NCBI GenBank assembly: GCA_009936825.1
Contig: JAACDV010000013.1
Coordinates: forward strand, 1 to 10,887
Length of the DNA stretch: 10,887 nt
Reading direction: 5' to 3'
From: Bacteroidota bacterium
Lineage (GTDB): Bacteria; Pseudomonadota; Alphaproteobacteria; Puniceispirillales; Puniceispirillaceae
Both the position numbers and the translations under genes were made by a program. The notes beneath the pieces are model-generated. The model made no database searches and had not been told where the DNA came from. It saw only the letters and a program-made list of their open reading frames with translations. This document shows positions 1-6,781 of the stretch, one piece after another. Numbering within the stretch: position 1 is the first letter of the stretch; each line of letters starts with the position of its first letter.

Positions 1-144
1 AAGACCCAGCACTTGGCGTCGCATAAGAAAGGACCTCCGCATAAGAAAAATCCTCCGCATAAGAAGGGTCCACCGTTTAAGAAGGGTCAGAATATGCATG
101 AATCGGCTCGCTTATATGAAAATGTATTAGATATCCAAGCCTAA
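1..144 (+). CDS. C-terminal end of an unidentified protein with a basic repeat tail (partial)
   Basis: Frame 1 is open from the left edge of the window to a TAA at 142-144, giving 47 residues of a protein that starts outside the window. The visible part carries four copies of a six-residue unit, HKKGPP, HKKNPP, HKKGPP and FKKGQN (residues 8-31 of the fragment). A short non-repetitive end with ARLYENVLDIQA follows. The repeat period is exactly 18 bp and third-position changes are tolerated (ggt/gga, cca/cct), which supports coding. Lysine- and proline-rich tails of this kind are often disordered and can bind nucleic acid, but nothing here identifies the protein. It converges on hslO, with 96 bp between the two stop codons. 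The reading frame is moderately secure; the function is unknown. Confidence 0.55.
   Translation, partial: KTQHLASHKKGPPHKKNPPHKKGPPFKKGQNMHESARLYENVLDIQA
22..93 (+). repeat. 18-bp in-frame tandem repeat, four copies
   Basis: Units lie at 22-39, 40-57, 58-75 and 76-93. The first three share cat-aag-aaR plus a cct/cca-ccg end; the fourth begins ttt-aag-aag and diverges after ggt. Each unit is six codons in the frame of the partial gene (xKKxxx), so copy number can change without a frameshift. The units are contiguous, with no spacers, so this is not a CRISPR array. Confidence 0.8.
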
Positions 145-157
145 TAATGGTGACAGA

Positions 158-181
158 AGGCGGCATTAATGTGGCACGCCT
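158..181. terminator. Possible hairpin between convergent genes
   Basis: AGGCG at 158-162 can pair with CGCCT at 177-181. Two further GC pairs form if one base is bulged, leaving a loop of about nine bases. It sits in the 96-bp gap between the convergent stops of the left-edge gene and hslO, where a shared terminator would be expected. There is no following T-run on either strand, so it does not meet the usual criteria for an intrinsic terminator. Confidence 0.22.
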
Positions 182-240
182 CAATGGGTAGTCCAACAAA
201 TTAGGACATGATAGGTTCAGGTCAAGTTTGAATATATGTT

Positions 241-1188
241 TTAAAGACTGGAACTGTGACTGGACGGTGTGATTGAGCGCATAGTCTTACAGAACTCGCA
301 TGTGACCTCAATCATCCCTGAATCGGCAATCAAATCGGCAACCTGCTCGCCAGGCATTCGTTCCAGCACGGCTTCGACCTTTTCCGGACTGCACCGGCAC
401 TGATCAATCACTGGCGTTGTTGGTGCCACATGCGGTTGCAACGAATTGAACAGGCGGAATACCAGCGTTTCCGGGGCTAGATCAGGGTCAACCAGTTCAT
501 CGCGTTTAACCGATTTCAACAGTGTCTGCGCAGTGTGCCAGACATCATCCGCCTCCGCCCCCGATGTTAATGCGTCTTTGACATTGGAATTTTGTGTGCC
601 GCCATCAACCGCGATGCGCTGCAGCATCAACGCGCTGGCTGTCCATTGCCCATCAATCAGTCCGGCAGCGGCGATGATCGCGCTATCCACCTGCTCAGAA
701 TTTGCAAACCACGCCATGGCAGCGTCGCTCAATGTGTCACCGGCAAGCTCAACGATACCCTGATAGCGGCCATTCTCGGTCCCCTGATCAACGGTGAAGG
801 CCGCATAACCTTTGCCAAGAAGATCGGGAACACTGGCCGGCATTTGTCCCACAACATCATCTGCAACCGGGCTTTCCGCTGTATCATCAAACGCGGTATA
901 GCCGCGCATCGCACCCGTTGAAGTCATATCGGCAAATAGCGTTTTGACATAGCCATCGCCCTTTGCCTGAAGCGTGAATACACCGTCAAATTTCATAAAA
1001 GTCGACAAGCAGGCCGCAATTGCCAGCGCCTCAGCCTGCAAGCTGGCCACCGCATACGGATAGCCATGACGCCCAAGAATACCCGTAACCGGCAAGCCAA
1101 CCGACGCAAGCCGCCCCCGAACCAACGGCGCGGCCCCCCTTTCACCAACGAGATAGAATGGCAAAATCTGGTCGCCGGAAATAGCCAT
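241..1188 (-). CDS. hslO: Hsp33 family redox-regulated chaperone HslO
   Basis: This cytoplasmic holdase is switched on when oxidation releases zinc from four C-terminal cysteines, and it then holds unfolding proteins. The 315-residue product has the Hsp33 N-terminal region (FMKFDGVFTLQAKGDGYVKTLFADMT, here split as FMKFDGVFTLQ near residues 65-75 and GDGYVKTLFADM just after). It has the complete zinc switch: C264 and C266 in a CxC pair, then C297 and C300 in a CxxC pair. The 31-residue step from the second to the third cysteine equals that of the E. coli protein (C234 to C265), so the switch should work. The ATG at 1188 is chosen because a perfect AGGAGG lies five bases upstream; the in-frame TTG at 1191 would be too close to it. 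It follows argF by 161 bp on the same strand, an order common in alphaproteobacteria. The C-terminus is a serine-rich tail (SSHSSSL). Confidence 0.95.
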   Translation of the reverse strand: MAISGDQILPFYLVGERGAAPLVRGRLASVGLPVTGILGRHGYPYAVASLQAEALAIAACLSTFMKFDGVFTLQAKGDGYVKTLFADMTSTGAMRGYTAFDDTAESPVADDVVGQMPASVPDLLGKGYAAFTVDQGTENGRYQGIVELAGDTLSDAAMAWFANSEQVDSAIIAAAGLIDGQWTASALMLQRIAVDGGTQNSNVKDALTSGAEADDVWHTAQTLLKSVKRDELVDPDLAPETLVFRLFNSLQPHVAPTTPVIDQCRCSPEKVEAVLERMPGEQVADLIADSGMIEVTCEFCKTMRSITPSSHSSSL

Positions 1189-1349
1189 CAAAACCTCCTA
1201 AATCGCAAAACATCCCCAAAATTACGAACCAATAACGGAGGTCAAAAAGAGGATTTAAAAATGGGTGTCAAAGAATATGACCAAAAAAATTCAGACGAAG
1301 AACGAAGTCAAAAAATATAGGCCAAAAATTAGGGTTTGGGCCCGTTAAA
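1189..1349. other. A-rich gap between argF and hslO
   Basis: Apart from the hslO ribosome binding site, this 161-bp gap is strikingly A-rich on the plus strand (T-rich on the hslO/argF transcript). It contains degenerate copies of a gtcaaaaa/ccaaaaa word near 1243, 1267, 1280, 1308 and 1321. On the transcript these become several U-runs, but I see no strong GC stem in front of them, so a terminator for argF is not demonstrated. A 19-codon plus-strand frame (1261-1320) with an AGAGGA in front lies inside it and is listed as a finding. Confidence 0.5.
1194..1199 (-). promoter_or_regulatory. Strong ribosome binding site of hslO
   Basis: The minus strand reads AGGAGG here, complementary to the 16S rRNA tail. 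Five bases separate it from the ATG at 1188, which settles the start over the TTG at 1191 (two bases away). It implies that hslO has its own efficient initiation, independent of argF translation. Confidence 0.85.
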
Positions 1350-2285
1350 TCAGTTTCCCGACACACACCACGCCATGATGGCCTTTTGGGCATTCAACCT
1401 GTTTTCAGCTTCATCAAACACCGCTGATTGCGGGCCATCAATGACACCGGCGGTAACTTCCATTCCCCGCAGAGCTGGCAGACAATGCATGAAAATTGCA
1501 TCAGCGGCGGCAACCTGCATCAAATCTTCATTTACCTGAAAGGATTGAAAATCCTGTAGGCGCGTGCCTTCTTCATCACCCATCGATACCCACACATCAG
1601 TCACGATGGTCTGGCTGTCAGCCACAGCTTCGCGGACATTATCATACAGGATGATGTTAGCGCCCTCGCCGCGGGCCCATGCCAGAGTTTCGGCGGACGG
1701 AGCATAGGCATCGGGACAGGCAATGCGCAGCTGAAAGCCAAAACGCGCCGCCGCCTCAATCCAGCTTTTAGTCACATTATTGCCATCACCAACCCAGGTT
1801 ACAATCTGGTCCTGTAAACTGCCGTGCCGTTCAATCATCGTCAACAAATCGGCCATAATCTGGCAAGGGTGAGAGCGCTCGGTCAGCGCATTCACAACCG
1901 GCACCGTCGCATATTCGGCAAGCGTCGTTAGCATATCATGGCTGAAACAACGGATCGTGATAAGATCAACATAGCCCGACAGAACGCGCGCGGTATCTTC
2001 AATGGTTTCACCGCGGCCAAGCTGCATATCATTTGCCGAAAGCATCAGGGGGGTGCCACCAAGCTGGGTGACACCAACCTCAAAAGACACTCGGGTACGC
2101 GTTGACGGTTTTTCAAAAATCATCGCAACAGTTTTTCCAGCAAGCGGGCCGGGCATACCCGTCGATTGACCAACACTTGCAGAGGCTTTTGCAGATGTCA
2201 GGCCACGTTTCATTGCCGCCGCTTCATCCAGCATTGCCTGCAAAGTTTGCGTATCAAAATCACGGATATCGAGAAAATGTCTCAT
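1350..2285 (-). CDS. argF: Ornithine carbamoyltransferase
   Basis: The enzyme transfers the carbamoyl group of carbamoyl phosphate to ornithine, giving citrulline in arginine synthesis, and works as a cytoplasmic trimer. The 311-residue product, of usual length, has every signature: the carbamoyl-phosphate loop STRTR at residues 61-65, HPCQ at 139-142, the ornithine-binding DVWVSMG around 230-236, and HCLP with the reactive cysteine at 267-270. I start it at the ATG at 2285 because MRHFLDIRDF is the normal N-terminus of the family and AGGGA lies about a dozen bases upstream. The open frame runs 31 codons further upstream, but that part overlaps the end of argD and looks unlike the family. The argD stop is only 34 bp upstream, so the two are very probably co-transcribed. 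A short loop insert (about residues 30-47, rich in Ala, Ser and Gly) follows the first helix. Confidence 0.96.
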   Translation of the reverse strand: MRHFLDIRDFDTQTLQAMLDEAAAMKRGLTSAKASASVGQSTGMPGPLAGKTVAMIFEKPSTRTRVSFEVGVTQLGGTPLMLSANDMQLGRGETIEDTARVLSGYVDLITIRCFSHDMLTTLAEYATVPVVNALTERSHPCQIMADLLTMIERHGSLQDQIVTWVGDGNNVTKSWIEAAARFGFQLRIACPDAYAPSAETLAWARGEGANIILYDNVREAVADSQTIVTDVWVSMGDEEGTRLQDFQSFQVNEDLMQVAAADAIFMHCLPALRGMEVTAGVIDGPQSAVFDEAENRLNAQKAIMAWCVSGN

Positions 2286-2319
2286 AATTTCATCCCTAGG
2301 CCACCTCGTCGCTAAGCCT

Positions 2320-3528
2320 TTATTCGGCTGCCAGTCCTTTTTCGAAAATCTGCACCGCCAATACAATCTCATCATCACTGACGGTCAGCGGCGGCAAGAA
2401 CCGGACGGTGTTCTCCCCTGCAGGTACAGTTAAAAGCCTTGCCTCGCGAAGTGCTGCGACCAGCGCGCCCGCATCAACGGTATTATTGAGTTGAACGCCG
2501 CGCAAAAATCCTCGCCCCCGAATTTCAATAATCTTATCCGGATGACGGTCGGCAACAGCAGCCAGTAGGTCAGTCAACATATCCGCCCGGCGGCGAACAT
2601 CTTTAAGAAAACCAGAAGCAGAGACTTCCGTCAGAATAGTTTCTGCAACCGCCATCGCCAGCGGATTTCCGGCAAAGGTGGAGCCGTGCGTTCCCGGCGT
2701 CATAGCATTGCCGACCTTGGTACTGGCAATCACTGCCCCTACGGGAAAACCGCCGCCAAGCCCCTTAGCCAGCGCAATAATATCAGGGCTAATTTCCGAT
2801 GTCTCATAGGCAAACATCGTTCCTGTCCGCCCGATGCCCGTCTGCACTTCATCGGCAATAACCAGAGCACCAAACTCATCCGCCGCTGCCCGCACACCAC
2901 GAAGATAATCATCATGGGCATTACGCGCCCCGCCCTCACCTTGAACCGGTTCAATCATCACCGCTGCAACATGGGGACCCATCGCCGCACGCAACGCATT
3001 TAGATTGCCAAACGACACATGCTCAAACCCGGCAGGCATCGGGCCAAAACCGGTCCGGTTCGCTTCTTTGTCAGTCGCGGCAAGCATACCAAGCGTCCGC
3101 CCATGAAAAGATCCGGTAGCGCATAAAATCGTCATTCTGTCGGGCTGTCCGCTTTCATGCGCCGCGCGGCGGGCAATTTTGACCGCGGCCTCATTCGCCT
3201 CCGCGCCCGAATTACAAAAATAAACCTGATCCAGACCGGACAGCTCGGCCAGCTTTGCTGCAACGCGCTCCTGGCCTGGAATCCGGTACAGGTTCGATGT
3301 ATGCCACAAAAGTTCAGCCTGCGACTTTAACGCCGCAACCAGCGCCGGATGCGAATGCCCCAAAGTGTTAACCGCAATACCACTGCCAAAATCGAGATAG
3401 CGCGTGCCATCGTCAGTGATTAACCAGCTGCCATCTCCTCGCACAAAGGCCAAATCCGCACGGCCATATGTTTTCATAACTGCTGAAACATTGGGGGGGT
3501 CGGTCGGGGTTGGTGCCTGGCTGGTCAT
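2320..3528 (-). CDS. argD: Acetylornithine aminotransferase
   Basis: This PLP-dependent class III aminotransferase converts N-acetylglutamate semialdehyde to N-acetylornithine with glutamate as donor. Homologues often also act on succinyl-diaminopimelate in lysine synthesis. In the 402-residue product (numbered from the second ATG) I see LDFGSGIAVNTLGHSHP near 45-61, the SGAEANEAAVKIAR cofactor loop at 107-120, SFHGRT at 140-145, EPVQGEGG at 193-200, the PLP ring-binding aspartate in ADEVQ (D226), the Schiff-base lysine in ALAKGLGGGFPVG (K255), and HGSTFAGNP near 281-289. Two ATG codons adjoin at 3531 and 3528. GGA of GTTGGAAAG is three bases from the first and six from the second, so I prefer 3528. 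The N-terminus is about 15 residues longer than many ArgD proteins and is proline- and threonine-rich. It begins the argD-argF unit and is preceded by three 17-bp repeats. Confidence 0.95.
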   Translation of the reverse strand: MTSQAPTPTDPPNVSAVMKTYGRADLAFVRGDGSWLITDDGTRYLDFGSGIAVNTLGHSHPALVAALKSQAELLWHTSNLYRIPGQERVAAKLAELSGLDQVYFCNSGAEANEAAVKIARRAAHESGQPDRMTILCATGSFHGRTLGMLAATDKEANRTGFGPMPAGFEHVSFGNLNALRAAMGPHVAAVMIEPVQGEGGARNAHDDYLRGVRAAADEFGALVIADEVQTGIGRTGTMFAYETSEISPDIIALAKGLGGGFPVGAVIASTKVGNAMTPGTHGSTFAGNPLAMAVAETILTEVSASGFLKDVRRRADMLTDLLAAVADRHPDKIIEIRGRGFLRGVQLNNTVDAGALVAALREARLLTVPAGENTVRFLPPLTVSDDEIVLAVQIFEKGLAAE

Positions 3529-3543
3529 CATCTTTCCAACTTA

Positions 3544-3595
3544 TAATAGTTGATCGGGGGGTAATAGTTGATCGGGAGTAATGGTTAATCGGAAG
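3544..3595 (-). repeat. Three 17/18-bp tandem repeats in the argD leader
   Basis: Copies lie at 3544-3561, 3562-3578 and 3579-3595, with plus-strand consensus taatagttgatcgggRg. The first two differ only by one extra G and one G/A change; the third has three more changes. The array ends 15 bases from the argD ATG at 3528, so it is either transcribed leader or overlaps the promoter. On the argD strand each unit reads approximately cYCCCGATCAACTATTA, and the last copy ends in TATTATAA, an AT-rich stretch that could serve as a -10 region. It does not match the ARG-box pattern. Contiguous head-to-tail copies could be protein-binding iterons or a slippage product. Confidence 0.85.
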
Positions 3596-3640
3596 CTGCA
3601 TAGTGGGCCGTCTAAGAACTCATATGTCCAAAAATTTAGG

Positions 3641-3689
3641 AGTTCCAAAAATCAAACCACCAGACCGCCAAATAAGCGCGCCGGTGGTT
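3641..3689 (-). terminator. Probable intrinsic terminator after the dCTP deaminase gene
   Basis: On the minus strand, AACCACC (from 3689) pairs with GGTGGTT (to 3655), a seven-base perfect stem around a GC-rich loop of 21 bases. It is followed by TGATTTTTGG. It lies 81 bp past the deaminase stop and before the argD leader repeats, where a break between the two transcription units would be expected. The loop is long and the T-run is interrupted, so strength is uncertain. Confidence 0.35.
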
Positions 3690-3769
3690 ACATGAAATTG
3701 TCAATCGAGGCGGTAAATTTCGACATTTCAAGTGTTTTTGTCAAGGAGTTTGCTAGATTTCCAGAACAG

Positions 3770-4906
3770 CTAATCTTGAATGAAATGCTTGGCGAGGCGA
3801 AGGCTTTGCGATTGATAGTTTGATGTTGACCCTGCCGCTCCATAAAGTGCGTCCGGAATGGCAGCCATGGGCTCATAAACCAGACGGCAAACGGTTTGGC
3901 CTTCCTCGATTAAGAATGGCACATCATGCGAGCGCACCTCAAGAACGGCGCGGGTACGGCCCGCCCCCAGCTCCTCCATCCCAAAGCCCGGATCAAAAAA
4001 CCCAGCATAATGCGCTCGAAACTCACCAACACGCGTATCATAAGCCCGCATTTCGGCAGCATGGTCGGGAGGAACGGTAACAAATTCACGGCTGGCCAGA
4101 ATGTAAAATTCATCGGGGTTCAAAACGAGTCCGCCGGCGACCAGATCAGCCGTCGTCACCTGTTCCCAATAGGCATTCACCTCACAACTGGCCGGGGCAC
4201 TTATATCAACAAGTCCAGCATGTTTGCGTGCGCGCCATCCAATAATACTGCTCCCCGGATCGGGGGTCAAATTAACGCTGAGCGCCACACCGTCGCGAAT
4301 GTTCGGCGCATCACCATCACCGCCACGAACAAGACCGACCTCGCGTTGTAACACCTCCATCGCAGCGTCAGACATTTGTATCGGCCCCCGCCTAAAACGC
4401 AACTGCGACAGACATGATCCCGGATGAACAAGGACCGAGAAGGTACGCGGAGAAATTTCGGCATATAGAGGGCCGTTATACCCGGCAGCAACAGATTCAA
4501 ATTCGGTTGAGCCATCAGTTATAAGGCGGGTGAAAACATCAAGTCGACCAGTGGAACTTTTCGGATTTGCCATCGCCGATAAATCGTCTGGGAGGCGCAG
4601 GCTCTCCTGAAGTTCAACAATGTAGACGCAGCCGCGTTCCAGCACTGCCCCCCCCTTAAGGTCGATCGTATGCATGGCAAATTTATCGAGCTTGTCACCA
4701 ACATTGGTTCCCGTACCGGGCAAAAAGGATGAGCGCACCCGCCACCCTCTCACACCAAGACGAAGATCAATACTGGCGGGCTGCATCTGAATGTCGCGCA
4801 ACGGCTCATCCGCCACAATCTGCCCGGCAGCCAGCGCTGCACGGATTTGCTGAACTGGCAGAATTCCGTCAGCATCAGTCAGATTTTTACTCCTATTTCC
4901 ACTCAT
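3770..4906 (-). CDS. dcd: Two-lobed 2'-deoxycytidine 5'-triphosphate deaminase
   Basis: The enzyme deaminates dCTP to dUTP on the way to dTMP. The 378-residue product is about twice the length of E. coli Dcd and contains two similar halves, as in the long alphaproteobacterial family (Pfam DCD, PF06559 as I recall it). The first half holds QPASIDLRLG (residues 42-51), NPKSSTGRLDVF around 114-125 with the substrate-binding serine and arginine (S118 or S117, R121), and the catalytic glutamate in LYAEISP (E150). The second half repeats the pattern: EFYILASREFVTVP near 266-279, then VLEVRSHDVPFLIEEGQ near 321-337 (E323), and ends with SNYQSQSLRLAKHF. Its SSxxR equivalent has become YDTRVGEF, so only one site per chain may be complete. 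I start at the ATG at 4906 because GAGG lies eight bases upstream; an ATG at 4912 is too near it. The permease stop is 53 bp upstream, so the two may share a transcript. Confidence 0.9.
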   Translation of the reverse strand: MSGNRSKNLTDADGILPVQQIRAALAAGQIVADEPLRDIQMQPASIDLRLGVRGWRVRSSFLPGTGTNVGDKLDKFAMHTIDLKGGAVLERGCVYIVELQESLRLPDDLSAMANPKSSTGRLDVFTRLITDGSTEFESVAAGYNGPLYAEISPRTFSVLVHPGSCLSQLRFRRGPIQMSDAAMEVLQREVGLVRGGDGDAPNIRDGVALSVNLTPDPGSSIIGWRARKHAGLVDISAPASCEVNAYWEQVTTADLVAGGLVLNPDEFYILASREFVTVPPDHAAEMRAYDTRVGEFRAHYAGFFDPGFGMEELGAGRTRAVLEVRSHDVPFLIEEGQTVCRLVYEPMAAIPDALYGAAGSTSNYQSQSLRLAKHFIQD

Positions 4907-4959
4907 AGCCATGACCTCAATCTGCCCCCTTACCTTTGCCAGACTTAACTTTATCTGAC

Positions 4960-5826
4960 CTAGCTTTTTAGGCGATACCCTGACGCAAGAACACGATAAC
5001 ACAGCAATCCCAGAACAATATTCACCGCCGTAAGGACTATAAGACCAGTCATTATCGGGCGATCACCCACGCCGATCAATCCTGACCGAAACCCATCAAT
5101 CGCATAAAACACAGGGTTTAGTGTCGCAATCGTATCAAAGGGTGCCGGCAGTCTTTCAACCGAATAAAATGTTCCCGACAGAAACGCCAGCGGCTGAATT
5201 ATGAAATTCGTGATGGCGGACATTTCATCAAATTTATTGGCCCAAACTCCCGCCAAAATTCCTGCCAGAGACATAAAAAGTGACCCCAGCACAAGAAAAG
5301 TAATAAGGGTTAGAAATGCGCTCAAGGGCTGCTCAGGAATGCCAAGGTCAGCAAACGGGCCAAGCACGACCAGCGCCGCCAGCCCGACAGCAATCCCGCG
5401 CGACACGCCGCCAGCAGCCAAACCGAACAGCAATTCGCCCGGCCCTAGCGGCGGCATCAGCAGGTCAATAATATTACCCTGAACTTTTGATACCACCAGC
5501 GATGATGATGAATTTGCAAAAGCGTTCTGCAACACCGCCATCATCACCAGACCCGGCACCAGAAATTTAACAAAATTAACATCACCGGCCAAGCTTCCGG
5601 ACAACTGCGTGCGCTCCCCAATAGCAACGGCAAACACCATCAGAAACAACAGCGACGTAATCACCGGTGCGCCAACAGTCTGCATCCCGATTTTGGCAAA
5701 GCGGTGGACCTCGCGCACATAAAGCGTCCAAAGCCCGACCCAATTCACCCGCCCGATCTGAACCGGCCTTACTGGGTAATCCGGCGGAAGGGGCGATGCC
5801 ACTGATGAAGGTTTACGTGAATTCAT
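4960..5826 (-). CDS. ABC-2 type transporter permease (NodJ/YadH-like)
   Basis: This integral inner-membrane protein has the six-helix ABC-2 export fold. In the 288-residue product, hydrophobic segments lie at about 50-70, 88-110, 133-158, 169-195, 203-221 and 257-280. The conserved C-terminal signature NPVFYAIDGFRSGL is at 237-250, just before the last helix, and VVSKVQGNIIDLLMPPLGPGE near 111-131 matches the cytoplasmic loop typical of the NodJ/YadH group. About 45 mostly polar residues precede the first helix. Proteins of this kind need an ATP-binding partner (NodI/YadG type), and none is encoded in this window. The substrate cannot be read from the sequence; relatives export polysaccharide, lipids or drugs. 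The ATG at 5826 is favoured over an in-frame TTG at 5862, but neither has a clear ribosome binding site. It is divergent from recX. Confidence 0.88.
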   Translation of the reverse strand: MNSRKPSSVASPLPPDYPVRPVQIGRVNWVGLWTLYVREVHRFAKIGMQTVGAPVITSLLFLMVFAVAIGERTQLSGSLAGDVNFVKFLVPGLVMMAVLQNAFANSSSSLVVSKVQGNIIDLLMPPLGPGELLFGLAAGGVSRGIAVGLAALVVLGPFADLGIPEQPLSAFLTLITFLVLGSLFMSLAGILAGVWANKFDEMSAITNFIIQPLAFLSGTFYSVERLPAPFDTIATLNPVFYAIDGFRSGLIGVGDRPIMTGLIVLTAVNIVLGLLCYRVLASGYRLKS

Positions 5827-5903
5827 GGCACGGAAGATAAAGCGGCAGAAGGCAAAGCGCAATGACTACGATATGATAGACCTTCGTTAGAGACATTGGG
5901 GCC

Positions 5904-5909
5904 TATAAT
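5904..5909 (+). promoter_or_regulatory. Perfect TATAAT, candidate -10 element for recX
   Basis: The 208-bp divergent gap between the permease and recX contains TATAAT at 5904-5909 on the recX strand. The hexamer at the right distance upstream (around 5881-5887, ccttcg or cttcgt) is a poor -35, so the promoter call rests on the -10 alone. Initiation here would leave a leader of about 120 bases before the recX ATG. No alphaproteobacterial LexA box (GTTC-N7-GTTC or GAAC-N7-GAAC) is visible in the gap. A direct repeat, tcatcggg, lies at 5923-5930 and 5939-5946. Confidence 0.3.
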
Positions 5910-6034
5910 GAAAATGGTAGTATCATCGGGTTGTGGTCTCATCGGGCAACTGCTGGTATGGTGATTACAACATTCACCCGAACCATCCGGTATTTCAGCT
6001 AGGCATTTACATTGCGGGAAGGCGATAGCAGGCA

Positions 6035-6586
6035 ATGGCAAAAACCCGCACTCCTGCCGAACGGCGGCTGATGAACAAAGCGGTGCATTATCTTGGCCGA
6101 TACACCGCCTCTCAATCCCGGCTTCGTGAGGTTTTGGGGCGCTTTGCCGTCCGCAAACTTGCCGAGCATGACCCCGAAACAGTAAAGCAGGCAATGGATC
6201 AGGTGGTTGCTGACTGTGTTCGCCTCGGCTATGTCGATGATGCGGCATATGCGATGGTGCAGGCACGATCCAAGCGGCGCAGCGGGCGCTCGGCAATGGC
6301 GATACGGCGTAGCCTACAGATGCATTCGATTGATCCTGAACTGATCGATTCAGCCCTAATCAGTGCAGATGAAGATTTGGAAGATGGCGATATGGCCGCG
6401 GCCTTGCGGTATGCGGCACGGCGGAGATTAGGCCCCTATTTCAAAAATGAGCTGGATGAGGGTGCTATCCGACGCCAGCTTGGATCTTTCGCGCGTGCCG
6501 GATTTTCGCTGGCAATTGCGCGCCAGATTATGGCCCTGAACGGCCCTGATGCGGCCGACGAAATGGCAAACACCTTGCGCCGGTAA
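6035..6586 (+). CDS. recX: Regulatory protein RecX
   Basis: RecX binds RecA filaments and limits their growth, damping recombination and the SOS response. The 183-residue product is all-helical and has the family pattern: an N-terminal helical region with AVHYLGRYTASQSRLREVLGRF at about 16-37, then DCVRLGYVDDAAYAMVQARSKRRSGRSAMAIRRSLQ near 60-95, including the hallmark GYVDDAAYA and the basic turn before the next three-helix repeat. The C-terminal repeat is near 140-172 (IRRQLGSFARAGFSLAIARQIM). The length fits the family. The ATG at 6035 follows AGCAGG by two bases, with GGAAGG farther upstream (about 6016-6021); the translation signal is therefore ordinary to weak. RecA is not in the window, which is common in alphaproteobacteria. 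The gene is divergent from the permease and is followed after 195 bp by acs. Confidence 0.9.
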   Translation: MAKTRTPAERRLMNKAVHYLGRYTASQSRLREVLGRFAVRKLAEHDPETVKQAMDQVVADCVRLGYVDDAAYAMVQARSKRRSGRSAMAIRRSLQMHSIDPELIDSALISADEDLEDGDMAAALRYAARRRLGPYFKNELDEGAIRRQLGSFARAGFSLAIARQIMALNGPDAADEMANTLRR

Positions 6587-6667
6587 TAGGTCCGGTCGGT
6601 CTGCCCCTGAAGATTCTGAAAATTTTGCTGATCAAGACTGGAAACAGGATTGGCCGGGTCTTGGCTC

Positions 6668-6697
6668 TTGCTGAATCCAGCGTCATCAGACTAACAT
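6668..6697 (+). promoter_or_regulatory. Candidate sigma-70 type promoter for acs
   Basis: TTGCTG at 6668-6673 and TAACAT at 6692-6697 are 18 bp apart, four of six matches each to TTGACA and TATAAT. They lie 85 bp before the acs ATG, in the 195-bp gap after recX. No intrinsic terminator is evident for recX in this gap, so read-through from recX is also possible. Confidence 0.25.
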
Positions 6698-6781
6698 AAG
6701 GGCAGTTGTTAATGGCGAATCGTATTCATCCATGGTTACACGGCATTGATAAACGATGGCACCGGTTTGGAGTAAAACCGA

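Noticed and set aside
22..93. CRISPR-like appearance of the repeats at the left edge
   Set aside because: The units are contiguous, 18 bp long, lack spacers and keep a reading frame, so they are a coding minisatellite.
2286..2378. Longer argF start at 2378
   Set aside because: The extra 31 residues overlap the end of argD, begin in an unlikely sequence for this family, and the ATG at 2285 gives the normal N-terminus.
3493..3499. Run of seven G (C on the argD strand) near the argD start as a phase-variation tract
   Set aside because: The run is short, argD is a biosynthetic gene rather than a surface gene, and in-frame starts exist on both sides. Slippage here is possible but nothing suggests a switching role.
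3581..3823. 80-codon plus-strand frame in the gap between argD and dcd
   Set aside because: It begins within the leader repeats, crosses the likely dcd terminator and runs into dcd antisense. It has no clear ribosome binding site and no family resemblance.
3926..4351. 141-codon plus-strand open frame opposite dcd
   Set aside because: It is antisense to the well-supported dCTP deaminase, has no ribosome binding site I can see, and its translation resembles no protein family. Long antisense frames are common opposite genes with this codon bias.
5827..6034. LexA/SOS box upstream of recX
   Set aside because: I looked for GTTC-N7-GTTC and GAAC-N7-GAAC on both strands and found neither; a single gaac near 5979 has no partner.
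5823..6296. 157-codon minus-strand open frame spanning the recX start region
   Set aside because: It overlaps recX antisense and the divergent promoter gap. The translation is Cys/His/Pro-rich without recognisable structure, while recX itself is clear.
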